Source of the DNA: an uncultured Rubripirellula sp.
GTDB lineage: Bacteria > Planctomycetota > Planctomycetia > Pirellulales > Pirellulaceae
Direction: 5' to 3'
Assembly: GCA_938045805.1 (NCBI GenBank)
Contig: CALIBL010000017.1
Span: 1-64,000 of the forward strand
Length of the DNA stretch: 64,000 nt
Part shown: positions 18,918-27,415 of the stretch, in pieces
Position numbering within the stretch: position 1 is the first letter of the stretch
How the letters are laid out: each line of letters opens with the position of its first letter
Position numbers and translations under genes: made by a program
The notes under the pieces: generated by a model
What the model was told of the DNA's origin: nothing
Databases searched by the model: none
The model's input: the letters and a program-made list of their open reading frames with translations, nothing else

Positions 18918-20408
18918 ATGATCTGTGTCACTCTCGGCCGCTCCCGTCACAAGCGAATGATCGCTGAACACCAACACCTTGTGGAACAGGGAGCCGATCT
19001 CGTTGAACTTCGACTTGATTTTATCGGCCGCGCGGTCAGCCTTTCGAGGCTCCTCAATGACCGTCCCGGCCCCGTCGTCATTACAGCACGACGTCGAGGA
19101 GACGGTGGTAGGTGGCTGAAAGGCGAAGAGGAACGTGTCATGCTGCTTCGAAGTGCAATCGCAGCGGGCGTCGAGTACGTCGATATTGAAGCTGACATTG
19201 CATCGCAAATTCCGAGGTACGGAACAACCAAGCGAATCATTAGCTATCACGATATGGATGAAACCCCAGAGAATCTTGAGGAACTCCATGCGGCAATGGC
19301 GGAAGAAGATGCCGATATCGTGAAAATCGCAACCATGGCTAACTCATTTGCAGACAATCTACGAATGATCAATTTGGTCAAGAACGCGAGTATTCCAACG
19401 ATCGGTATCTGCATGGGCGAATCCGGTGTACTAACTCGTATTCTCGCAAACCGACTTGGCTCACCTTTTACCTATGCGACCTTCTCGAGTGGCCGCCAAA
19501 TGGCTCCTGGTCAACTTGATTGGAAGGAGATGAGAGATCTCTATCATTACGACTCCATTAATTCCGAGACCGCTTTCTTTGGTGTCGTCGCTGATCCTGT
19601 CGCACATAGCTATAGTCCTCTCATCCACAACCGAGCTTTCCAAGACCAGAAGATCAACGCGAGATATTTCCCACTGAGAGTCAGCAAAAGTGACTTACCC
19701 AACTTCCTGAAACAAACCAACGAACTGGGCATTTCTGGCCTCAGTGTCACGATCCCGCACAAAGAAGAAGCACTTACTCACTGCACCCAAGCCGAATCAA
19801 GTGCGAACGGAATCGGAGCTGTAAATACTTTGATTTTTAACGGTGAAGACACACTGGGCTACAACACGGATTACCGAGCAGCAATGGACTGCGTGGATGA
19901 ATTATTCAGCATCGATAAAGACTCGGGTAGGTCGATGCGTGGCATGACTGCACTCGTACTCGGAGCAGGCGGTGTATCACGAGCCATTGCTTGGGGGCTT
20001 AAGCAAAGAAACGCTGATGTGATGATTAGCTCCAGAACTTTAGAACGATCACAGATATTGGCAGCCGAAATTGGATGTCGGGCCATTGAATGGGAATTTA
20101 GGCATGACCACCGGATCAACCTCCTAGTAAATGGAACGCCGGTGGGAATGCACCCAGACATGGATAGCTCCCCGTACAACTCCTCAGCAATGAATCAATA
20201 CCTGGCAGTATTCGACACCGTTTACAACCCAGAAAACACACTCCTGATAAAGCATGCCAAGCGAGCCCAATGTCGGATCATTACCGGTATCGATATGTTT
20301 GTTCGCCAAGCCGCCTACCAATTCAAACTTTTTACTGGCAGAGAAGCGCCCTACGAACTGATGCGGAAAACCATCAAGGATGCCACAAACCCGGTACAGC
20401 TGAATTAG
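18918..20408 (+). CDS. aroDE: Bifunctional 3-dehydroquinate dehydratase type I / shikimate dehydrogenase
   Basis: Cytoplasmic fusion (496 aa) catalysing two consecutive steps of chorismate synthesis: dehydroquinate to dehydroshikimate to shikimate. Residues 1 to about 215 are a type I dehydratase with ELRLDFI, the catalytic histidine in ISYHDMDETP and the Schiff-base lysine in DIVKIATMAN. Residues from about 222 are AroE: DPVAHSYSPLIHN, SVTIPHKEEAL with the catalytic lysine, GYNTDYRAAM with the catalytic aspartate, and the NADP loop VLGAGGVSRAI. The order matches the plant DHD-SDH enzyme. The acetyltransferase gene follows closely. All key residues are present in both halves. Confidence 0.95.
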   Translation: MICVTLGRSRHKRMIAEHQHLVEQGADLVELRLDFIGRAVSLSRLLNDRPGPVVITARRRGDGGRWLKGEEERVMLLRSAIAAGVEYVDIEADIASQIPRYGTTKRIISYHDMDETPENLEELHAAMAEEDADIVKIATMANSFADNLRMINLVKNASIPTIGICMGESGVLTRILANRLGSPFTYATFSSGRQMAPGQLDWKEMRDLYHYDSINSETAFFGVVADPVAHSYSPLIHNRAFQDQKINARYFPLRVSKSDLPNFLKQTNELGISGLSVTIPHKEEALTHCTQAESSANGIGAVNTLIFNGEDTLGYNTDYRAAMDCVDELFSIDKDSGRSMRGMTALVLGAGGVSRAIAWGLKQRNADVMISSRTLERSQILAAEIGCRAIEWEFRHDHRINLLVNGTPVGMHPDMDSSPYNSSAMNQYLAVFDTVYNPENTLLIKHAKRAQCRIITGIDMFVRQAAYQFKLFTGREAPYELMRKTIKDATNPVQLN

Positions 20409-20425
20409 CCCACCATTGCCTGACT

Positions 20426-20432
20426 GGAGAGG
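20426..20432 (+). promoter_or_regulatory. Ribosome binding site deciding a TTG start
   Basis: GGAGAGG lies 7 bases before the TTG at 20440 and supports that codon, rather than the earlier in-frame TTG at 20416, as start of the GNAT gene. Confidence 0.6.
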
Positions 20433-20439
20433 CTGGCCA

Positions 20440-20922
20440 TTGAAAGAAGCTGAGAATACTAGCCTGCAATCTGCGGGGGCCGTTCCAAAAGGAACACTGA
20501 TCCGACAAGCATTGCCGAGTGATGCTGATGCAATTCATGCATTGATGCGCCCATTCGTCATGCAGCGATTATTGCTTTCGCGGACACAGGCCGAAATCAT
20601 TGAATTAACACGACATGGATTCGTCGCGATCTTTCAAGGCTCAAAAAACCTTGAGGAGGTGGTTGGTTTCTCCGCTATTGAAATCTACAGCACCAAGCTT
20701 GCTGAACTGCAATGTCTCGCTGTGCACCCACGTTTTCAGGGAAGCGGAGTCGGTAAGTCTCTAGTGCAACACTGCGTTCAGAGGGCGCGAGACCTCAATG
20801 TGATGGAGATACTGGCAATCAGTTCCTCAGAGGTCTTTCTAAAAAACTGTGGATTTGACTATGCACTGCCCGACCAAAAAAAGGCTCTTTTTTGCCAGCT
20901 CAAACCAAGGATTCACGATTAG
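20440..20922 (+). CDS. GNAT acetyltransferase, N-acetylglutamate synthase-like
   Basis: About 160-aa GCN5-related acetyltransferase. TLIRQALPSDADAIHALMRP is the usual first strand and helix. LAELQCLAVHPRFQGSGVGK carries the acetyl-CoA pyrophosphate loop (Q/RxxGxG), and VFLKNCGFDYA is the late strand. The arrangement with LLLSRTQAEI and EVFLKNCGF resembles the short, stand-alone ArgA-type N-acetylglutamate synthases that start arginine synthesis, but GNAT specificity is hard to read from sequence. I place the start at the TTG at 20440 because of the well-spaced GGAGAGG; an upstream TTG at 20416 lacks a ribosome site. The gene follows aroDE by about 31 bp and is likely in its operon. Confidence 0.8.
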   Translation: MKEAENTSLQSAGAVPKGTLIRQALPSDADAIHALMRPFVMQRLLLSRTQAEIIELTRHGFVAIFQGSKNLEEVVGFSAIEIYSTKLAELQCLAVHPRFQGSGVGKSLVQHCVQRARDLNVMEILAISSSEVFLKNCGFDYALPDQKKALFCQLKPRIHD

Positions 20923-20923
20923 A

Positions 20924-22276
20924 TCACGAACGGGTTGAATCCTCTTCCGAAGTTGGTGATGTAGTTGGAGGATCAGACTCAATCTCCTCTCCAACAATCG
21001 CTTGGCGGTCGTTTTCCCGATCTGGAGATAATCCCAGATACTCCTCATTCGGATCCCAAGAACCTCCCTGATGTCGTATTGCTGAACTTGAAGCAACGGT
21101 TTTAATCGAATCACGAAGCCAATATGAGATCAAGAGAGTCATCCCAAACCAACCCAACATCACCCATGGCAGTCCACCTTCAGAAGGCCATAACCAAGTG
21201 CCTCGTTCCGTTCCGGCAATCTGTGATGGCGCATGCAAAGATCGCCAAAACAACAGTTGAATTGCCAACGCGACCGGAAGGGAAACGGCAAAACATCCAA
21301 ACGCATCCTTTTTCCAATCAAACTTTGGTTGCAAAAGGGCAGCAAGAACCGATGCAATGAGAACGACCGCGGGCAGTGCATGCCAACCGACAATCAGACT
21401 TGGTAACGTTAAGATCACAATTAGATCAACGAGTCTCTCGGACGATTTTCCAAGTGGATCTAACTTCAAATCCGCGTTGGGGCAAAAAGCTGGAACAAGA
21501 ATCCGCCCCATCACCGTTGCCGCGACTAGGGATGTCAAAACCCTCATCACTGCGTCGAGATACTGGCCCTCTGGTGACCAATCCGATGCCGCAGCAGCCT
21601 GCCACGGCACCACCATCAGATTTGGCATTGCAAGGATCGGCAGCGCGATGACAACGACCGATACTTTGACTAGACGACGAGGTAAACAATTCCCGTCAAG
21701 CCGAATTAGACCGCAAGCCCAAGAAAATGCCAAGGCAACGACATGGTAGACCATCAATAGAAGGGCCTGAGTCTCAATAATCGGGGCAGCCAATGAGGAA
21801 ATCTGATGCCGAAAAAAATGACGCGGTAAGTTCAGTTGATAGATCTCGGCGAATGCGACGAGAGCTAACGAAAGTCCAACCGCTACTTCGACAATCGGAT
21901 ACCGCACCGAGATTGGTAAGCGGCAACAATAACATCGCCCACCGAGAAACAACCAACCAAGAACCGGAACATTATCTCGGGCACGTAACTTCGCCTGACA
22001 TCGTGGACAATGAGATCGACCGTTAACGCTCTGTCCCCGCGGCATCCGCCAAGCAACAACATTCAAGAAACTGCCGATGGATGCCCCAATCCATAGGCAC
22101 CATGTAAAAATCAAAACATCAATAACCCTCGAACTATACAAGTCTTCCGGAGTGAGTAATGAACTTCCTCGAGCCTGCCATATAGGAAGTAAAAAGATGT
22201 AGGACAAGCATCCAACAAATATCATAAAGAGAGTGAGCCAGAGTGGCTTTCGCTTGATTCTTTTTCTCGGTGACAA
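20924..22276 (-). CDS. Prepilin peptidase-like (A24) membrane protein, divergent catalytic domain
   Basis: 450-aa polytopic membrane protein. Residues about 58-130 are a clear PilD/PulO N-terminal region: GSFLNVVAWRMPRGQSVNGR, then two zinc-type pairs CPRC and CYCC, and ISVRYPIVE. This domain goes with N-methylation and processing of type IV pilin-like proteins. The C-terminal A24 peptidase part is divergent. IRLDGNCLPRRLV could supply the first aspartate, but I find no GxGD motif; the nearest candidate is NADLKLDPLG. It may be inactive or use a variant site. A hydrophilic acidic, Ser/Thr-rich tail ends the protein. It converges with the GNAT gene, one base apart. No pilus genes are nearby. 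Confidence 0.82.
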   Translation of the reverse strand: MSPRKRIKRKPLWLTLFMIFVGCLSYIFLLPIWQARGSSLLTPEDLYSSRVIDVLIFTWCLWIGASIGSFLNVVAWRMPRGQSVNGRSHCPRCQAKLRARDNVPVLGWLFLGGRCYCCRLPISVRYPIVEVAVGLSLALVAFAEIYQLNLPRHFFRHQISSLAAPIIETQALLLMVYHVVALAFSWACGLIRLDGNCLPRRLVKVSVVVIALPILAMPNLMVVPWQAAAASDWSPEGQYLDAVMRVLTSLVAATVMGRILVPAFCPNADLKLDPLGKSSERLVDLIVILTLPSLIVGWHALPAVVLIASVLAALLQPKFDWKKDAFGCFAVSLPVALAIQLLFWRSLHAPSQIAGTERGTWLWPSEGGLPWVMLGWFGMTLLISYWLRDSIKTVASSSAIRHQGGSWDPNEEYLGLSPDRENDRQAIVGEEIESDPPTTSPTSEEDSTRS

Positions 22277-22766
22277 AGTACTCTCTTACGCTAATCAATC
22301 ATTTATCGGTAACAAAGCAATGGGCTTCGCTGGATTTTAGAGTGTCAAATCGTGTTCCGCCAAATGTCGCTCTCTTCAAAGAACCAAGCCAATTTGTATC
22401 GCCATGAAGCTTAATGATGGTGCTTTCTCAAACATCAACACCACGACGTTTCAGAAGACCAAAAACATGATGCTGCATGATGGAAGCATCTAACAAGGAG
22501 TTCACTTTGCGAATGAGCAGTATAATCGGCGCCGGTCGATGCCAAGGGCCCAGAATCGCTACATTCATCACAATCAGATGGAACGGATCCTTCAGGCGTT
22601 TGATGACGCCAAGGGTGCTCAATAAACTCTTCCAATTTGCGGCGTCGAGAGTGATTCCGCGTGCCCAGCATGGTATGTTAAATGGATCCCCGTCGAGCGG
22701 AGTGGCGGTACGTACACTCTGCTAGAAACCCACGGCGTTGCTTTTCACCCAATTCAGCAAGACTCG
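22277..22766. other. Intergenic region, no supported gene
   Basis: 490 bp between the divergent prepilin-peptidase-like gene and the response-regulator gene. It holds an isolated TATAAT at 22521-22526 with no properly spaced -35, and short open frames on both strands without recognisable products. One plus frame from a TTG at 22506 has AAGGAG 7 bases upstream but encodes about 70 residues of low-information sequence. I do not call a gene. Confidence 0.5.
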
Positions 22767-23675
22767 ATGCCAGAACCGACGCATATCCTGGTAGTGGACG
22801 ACAGTCCCACTCAAGTCCGTCAGATTCAGATGGTTCTGGAGAACGACGGCCTTGTCGTGCGAACCGCTGGCGATGGCCAAGAGGCCATGAAGTGCATTGA
22901 GTTAGAGCAACCGCTGTTAGTGGTAACCGACCTTCAAATGCCGAATATGAACGGCTTGGAACTAGTCGCGGCCGTCAAAAATCAAGCGGCCTCTCTACCG
23001 GTCATACTGACAACGAGTCAGGGGAGTGAATCCATCGCGGCTCAGGCACTTCAGGAAGGTGCCTCCAGCTACGTACCGAAACGAGACCTTGCTACCGCCT
23101 TGGTACCGGTTGTAAGACAAGTTCTCTCAGTCAACCAAGCAGCCCGATCTGTAAAAGAAGTCGCTCAATTTGCATTTGAGAGCTCAATTTCGTTGTTGCT
23201 GGAAAATGACGAACAGCTAGTCCCGAAAGTCATTTCCCGCCTTGAACTTCCGATGGTTGAACTCGGCTTGTTTGACGAAGGAGAGCGGATGCAAATCGCG
23301 ATGGCACTTGATGAGGCGTTGCTTAATGCAATGATTCACGGAAATCTTGAAGTGTCTTCAGAACTGAGGCAGATTGACGATGGTAAACCCTACATTGATC
23401 TGATTGCTGAGCGAAAACAGGTTGCACCTTACATGGACCGCCGTGTTACCGTTCATCTGAATGCCTCACTTTCATCAGTTACGATCGTGATTCGCGATGA
23501 AGGACCGGGATTTGATTTATCATCTCTTCGAGATCCCACTGACCCCGAAAATCTGGAAAGAGCTGGGGGTCGCGGCCTGCTTTTAATCAATGCCTTCATG
23601 GATGAAGTTCGGCATAACGCGAAGGGGAATGAGATCACAATGATCAAGCAAAAGGCCTCCCCGGAATCCGAATAA
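22767..23675 (+). CDS. Response regulator fused to RsbW-type histidine-kinase-like ATPase
   Basis: 302-aa cytoplasmic protein. Residues 5-120 are a receiver domain: acidic pair Asp11/Asp12, phospho-acceptor Asp55 in VVTDLQMPNMNG, Thr82/83, and Lys105 in SYVPKRDL. Residues about 160-300 form a HATPase_c domain of the anti-sigma/SpoIIAB-RsbW class: DEALLNAMIHGN (N box), IRDEGPGFDL (G1) and GGRGLLLI (G2). No dimerisation and phosphotransfer (HisKA) helix is present, so it is not a classical sensor kinase. It more likely controls partner binding or phosphorylates an anti-anti-sigma factor in response to receiver phosphorylation. No cognate kinase, sigma or STAS gene is adjacent. Confidence 0.9.
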   Translation: MPEPTHILVVDDSPTQVRQIQMVLENDGLVVRTAGDGQEAMKCIELEQPLLVVTDLQMPNMNGLELVAAVKNQAASLPVILTTSQGSESIAAQALQEGASSYVPKRDLATALVPVVRQVLSVNQAARSVKEVAQFAFESSISLLLENDEQLVPKVISRLELPMVELGLFDEGERMQIAMALDEALLNAMIHGNLEVSSELRQIDDGKPYIDLIAERKQVAPYMDRRVTVHLNASLSSVTIVIRDEGPGFDLSSLRDPTDPENLERAGGRGLLLINAFMDEVRHNAKGNEITMIKQKASPESE

Positions 23676-23894
23676 AGTTCGACTCAGAATAAACCTCCGT
23701 GGAGTCCGTTGCCCGTCTTCAGTGTGAGAAGATGGAACCTTCTCAATCCTCGAACATTCGCATGACTCTTTTCATGCAACTACAGTCCCCAAAATTGGAA
23801 GAGTAGTACTTCTGATACTTTTGAATGCTCTCGCAACTAGATATTTAGCAATCGTCCGAAACTATTGTGTCGCGAAAAAGTAAAAACTGAATCC

Positions 23895-25382
23895 ATGCAT
23901 GCCATCGACCCGATGCGTGTGATGCAGGCCAACGACCAGCCTGTCAATCAACACGGCGAATATGTTCTTTACTGGATGACGGCATTTCGAAGAACAAGAT
24001 GGAACTTTTCGCTGCAGCACGCAGTGAACCTTGCGATGCAACTGCAAAAACCTCTCGTCATTCTCGAACCCCTTCGGGTTAATTACCGATGGGCCAGTGA
24101 TCGCTTTCACCGATTTATCATCGAAGGGATGCAAAGTAATCGGCAGCAATTCTCCGAGCACTGCGTCACATATCTTCCTTATGTCGAGCCTACTCCCGGA
24201 GCATCGCGGGGACTTCTTGAACAGATGGGATATCAGGCGTGCACTGTCGTCACGGATGACTACCCCTGCTTCTTCTTACCAACATTAATCCGGCAAGTAA
24301 AAAAACGCCTAAAAACACGACTAGAACTCGTTGACAGCAATGGATTAATCCCGATTCGCCTTGCCGACAAAACATTTACTGTTGCACATAGTTATCGTCG
24401 CTGGATGCAGAAGAATATCGAGGAACATCTGCAGCGGGCCCCACTTCCAAACCCTTTACAAGATGTTTGCCTACCCAAGCTGGACAGCAAAAGCCTTATC
24501 GATCGCCTTCAGGCCTGGCCTCTAGCCGATCTTGATCACTTGCTTGAACCCAACGGCCTTCACTCCCTGCCCATCGATCACTCTGTCAGTGCGCTCACGA
24601 AGATGGAGGGAGGGGAGACGGAGGGGTCGCGGCGATTGGAAGTGTTTGTGCGTGATCGATTAGCTCTTTATGACACCGACCGTAATCACCCTGACTTTGA
24701 GGCCACGAGTCGCCTAAGTCCATATTTGCACTTTGGTCATGTGTCCGCGCATCAATTTGTTCAACGCATCTTTGAACATGAAAACTGGAACCCCTCGCGT
24801 CTGGGCGTACCCAACGGGAAAAACCACAGTTTTTGGAATCTGAGTGTTTCGGCAGAAGGGCTAATGGATCAATTAGTAACTTGGCGCGAACTTGGATTTA
24901 ATTTTGCAGCCAGGCACCCTAGAGAAATGGATCGTTATCAATCCCTTCCAAACTGGGCGAAAGCGAGTCTTGAGACGCACGCGCGGGACCCGCGTCCTTA
25001 CCTCTACTCATTGGAAGACTTCGAAAATGCTCAGACGCATGACGAGGTTTGGAATGCTGCTCAGCGAGAGCTTGTTCAAACTGGCACACTTCACAATTAC
25101 ATGCGAATGCTCTGGGGTAAGCAGATTCTTCACTGGTCGTCGTCACCCAAACACGCTCTGCGAATCCTAATCCATCTAAATAATAAATACGCTTTGGATG
25201 GTCGTGACCCCAACTCTTACAGCGGCATCTTTTGGGTGCTAGGTCGCTATGACCGTGCTTGGGGGCCAAAACGTCCCGTTTTTGGCAGCGTCAGATACAT
25301 GACCAGCGAATCCGCGATGCGAAAACTCAAGATGAAAAAGTACCTTCAACGGTACGCCGAGAACCCCACACCCCTCGACTGA
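23895..25382 (+). CDS. Class II CPD photolyase
   Basis: Flavoprotein of 495 aa from the chosen ATG that repairs cyclobutane pyrimidine dimers with light. The N-terminus (VLYWMTAFRRTRWNFSL) is the antenna/Rossmann part. The C-terminal FAD domain shows SRLSPYLHFGHVSA, TWRELGFNFA, the family stretch HDEVWNAAQRELVQTG and MRMLWGKQIL, LNNKYALDGRDPNSYSGIFW, and RPVFGSVRYM, all diagnostic of class II enzymes. The frame is open further upstream to a TTG at 23865, but the ATG at 23895 (or MRVMQ at 23913) fits better. No strong ribosome site is seen. The gene stands alone; UV exposure in surface waters would explain its presence. Confidence 0.93.
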   Translation: MHAIDPMRVMQANDQPVNQHGEYVLYWMTAFRRTRWNFSLQHAVNLAMQLQKPLVILEPLRVNYRWASDRFHRFIIEGMQSNRQQFSEHCVTYLPYVEPTPGASRGLLEQMGYQACTVVTDDYPCFFLPTLIRQVKKRLKTRLELVDSNGLIPIRLADKTFTVAHSYRRWMQKNIEEHLQRAPLPNPLQDVCLPKLDSKSLIDRLQAWPLADLDHLLEPNGLHSLPIDHSVSALTKMEGGETEGSRRLEVFVRDRLALYDTDRNHPDFEATSRLSPYLHFGHVSAHQFVQRIFEHENWNPSRLGVPNGKNHSFWNLSVSAEGLMDQLVTWRELGFNFAARHPREMDRYQSLPNWAKASLETHARDPRPYLYSLEDFENAQTHDEVWNAAQRELVQTGTLHNYMRMLWGKQILHWSSSPKHALRILIHLNNKYALDGRDPNSYSGIFWVLGRYDRAWGPKRPVFGSVRYMTSESAMRKLKMKKYLQRYAENPTPLD

Positions 25383-25606
25383 GCCATTCGCTCGTATGTG
25401 ATGGAAGAACGAGAAGAAGCGTTGCCCGCCGAGGACCCTATTTTTCAGGTTGGATCACGCCACTAATCCCCTGATTTCCGTGGAATCATGACGAAAGGCC
25501 TTGCCGAGCAGCGACCTCCTCGATAGATTCCCTGATTCCTCTGAGTCGGACGTAAGTAGAGATCCGACCGAAAGAATTCCGATCCCGCATTATCTAAGTC
25601 AATCCC

Positions 25607-26062
25607 GTGGTGGCACAACCTACCTACAGCGCTAAACCTGGTGAAATCGAGAAGCAATGGCATATTGTGGATGCGACAGACGAGGTTCTCGGTCGTCTAG
25701 CAAGCGATATTGCTGTCGTTTTGATGGGCAAACACCGTCCAGAATACACCCCGCACGTCGACTGCGGTGACTTCGTGGTGGTTTTGAACGCCGAAAAAAT
25801 CGCGATGACTGGCAAGAAGATGGAAGATCGCCACTACACTTGGTACACAGGATATCCAGGACTGCGATTGGAAAGTTACGGAGATCGGCGGGATCGCAAG
25901 CCCGAAGATTTAATCTATCACGCTGTTCGAAGGATGCTCCCAAAGAACAAACTGGCCTATCAGATGATCAAGAAATTGAAAATCTACTCAGGGTCAGAGC
26001 ATCCGCACGCAGCACAACAGCCTCAACCTCTCTCGCGCAAGAGCAAGAAGGTCATTCGGTAG
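25607..26062 (+). CDS. rplM: 50S ribosomal protein L13
   Basis: 151-aa ribosomal protein of the large subunit. Recognised by KQWHIVDATDEVLGRLASDI, LMGKHRPEYTPHVDCGDFVV, GYPGLRLESY and AVRRMLPKNKL, with a short C-terminal HPHAAQQPQPL tail. Initiation is at GTG; two GTGs are adjacent (25607 and 25610). It is followed 51 bp later by rpsI, the usual rplM-rpsI pairing. Confidence 0.97.
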   Translation: MVAQPTYSAKPGEIEKQWHIVDATDEVLGRLASDIAVVLMGKHRPEYTPHVDCGDFVVVLNAEKIAMTGKKMEDRHYTWYTGYPGLRLESYGDRRDRKPEDLIYHAVRRMLPKNKLAYQMIKKLKIYSGSEHPHAAQQPQPLSRKSKKVIR

Positions 26063-26113
26063 GCTCCCCTAAAAGAATCTCCTTTCCCCTCAACTCACTA
26101 GAAACAGAATCTA

Positions 26114-26527
26114 ATGGTCGCTGTCAAAAAGGACAAAATTAGCGGAGACGCACTCGGCACTGGTCGTCGAAAGAGCAGTGTCGCTCGAGTACGTGTTCGA
26201 GCAGGAAGCGGCAAAATCACCGTAAATAGCAAGCCGCTTGCAGAGTATTTTGTGAATGAGCAACACCAAAACGCCGTCACAAGCACGCTAGTTGCTGTTG
26301 AACACTCCGATTCGGTGGATGTGTTGGTGCGAGTGAATGGTGGTGGTATGACTGGTCAGAGCGGTGCGGTTCGTATGGGCCTTGCGCGGGCACTGGTCAG
26401 CTACAATGAGTCTTTACATGAATCTCTACGTGATGGCGGATTCCTGACGCGAGATTCGCGAATGAAAGAACGGAAGAAACCGGGGCTTCGTGGTGCACGG
26501 CGAGGCGTCCAATTCAGTAAGCGATAA
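26114..26527 (+). CDS. rpsI: 30S ribosomal protein S9
   Basis: 137-aa small-subunit protein. GTGRRKSSVARVRVRAGSGK near the start, VNGGGMTGQSGAVRMGLARAL in the middle and the basic C-terminus KKPGLRGARRGVQFSKR, which reaches the ribosomal P-site tRNA, identify it. It forms an operon with rplM. No clear terminator follows. Confidence 0.97.
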   Translation: MVAVKKDKISGDALGTGRRKSSVARVRVRAGSGKITVNSKPLAEYFVNEQHQNAVTSTLVAVEHSDSVDVLVRVNGGGMTGQSGAVRMGLARALVSYNESLHESLRDGGFLTRDSRMKERKKPGLRGARRGVQFSKR

Positions 26528-26774
26528 ACGCTTTTTCTGGTTTGTTTCCCGCATTTTTCCTGCGAGCGGTCTTTATCGCCACCCTTCGTATTGATTAGTG
26601 ATATTCTGGCCCAGGCAACACTTTTCGATTACAGAGGGTCGGCTCCTAGGCTGCTTGAGATTTACCTGCCGCTCACTGAGCAATCAGAGAGGAAAAAGAG
26701 CGAATGGCTTTTTTAGAACTCACAAGCTGGTAGGAAGTGACGGATTCACTAGCATTATCAACCCTCCGTCGTTT

Positions 26775-26780
26775 AGAGGA
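26775..26780 (+). promoter_or_regulatory. Ribosome binding site deciding the infA TTG start
   Basis: AGAGGA lies 7 bases before the TTG at 26788, the point where similarity to IF-1 begins. Confidence 0.65.
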
Positions 26781-26787
26781 TTTTGTT

Positions 26788-27009
26788 TTGGGTACCAAAG
26801 AAGAGGCGTTTGAGGTCGAGGGGACCGTCACCCAAGCTTTGGCAAACACGCGTTTTCGAGTACAGCTCGAAACCGGCACGGAAGTGATGGCTCATGTAGC
26901 TGGCCGAATGAGAAAACACTTCATTCGTATTGTTCCAGGAGATAAAGTGCGAGTGGAGCTTTCACCGTATGATCTCACCAAGGGTCGAATCGTCTATCGA
27001 GAGCGATAA
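26788..27009 (+). CDS. infA: Translation initiation factor IF-1 (TTG start)
   Basis: 73-aa OB-fold factor that occupies the ribosomal A site during initiation. [39 protein letters not shown] and [17 protein letters not shown] match IF-1 end to end. The open frame extends upstream to a GTG at 26737, but those 17 residues are unrelated to IF-1. The TTG at 26788 has AGAGGA at optimal spacing and gives the normal 72-73 aa length. TTG may limit expression. About 260 bp separate it from rpsI, so it may have its own promoter. Confidence 0.93.
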   Translation: MGTKEEAFEVEGTVTQALANTRFRVQLETGTEVMAHVAGRMRKHFIRIVPGDKVRVELSPYDLTKGRIVYRER

Positions 27010-27415
27010 GCGTCGATTCATCTGTGTTCGCGTCCCTTTTGGAGTGGTTAATGCCACTTCAAGGCAATTATTAGGGGCTAAATGGCGTGCTAGCACGGAT
27101 CTAAATTGGGCGGAGTTGGCCGCAAAAATGTTGTGTTAGCATTTCGCCTAGGTCGAGTACGTTAATCGTCAATTACCTTTCGGCTACAATTCTGTAGTTC
27201 ATGCAGGTTTCTCGGCTAAGCGTTAGCTCCCGTAGCTCATCGATCCAAGATTTTATCGATGGCAAAACAATCAGCGAGAGTGCTGTAAATTGAGTATTCG
27301 TTGCACTCTTGCATATTGAACTGAATGATTCTGTTTTCTAGTGACGTACTAGAAGTTACCTGACAAGTTGAGCAAACCGTTCCACAAGCTTCCTAACCCC
27401 TAGGGACCTTTACTG
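27010..27415. other. Intergenic region with one weak hairpin
   Basis: 406 bp between infA and the next gene. An imperfect 9-bp inverted repeat (27039-27047 with 27054-27062, one G-T pair, 6-base loop) lies 30 bp after infA but lacks a T-run. The rest holds no supported gene or clear promoter. Confidence 0.45.

Noticed and set aside
22477-22725. Small plus-strand frame with AAGGAG before a TTG
   Set aside because: Composition is not protein-like, no family is recognised, and an overlapping minus-strand frame of similar length is equally open.
27039-27062. Inverted repeat after infA as a terminator
   Set aside because: The stem is imperfect and no T-run follows; kept only as a note in the intergenic entry.
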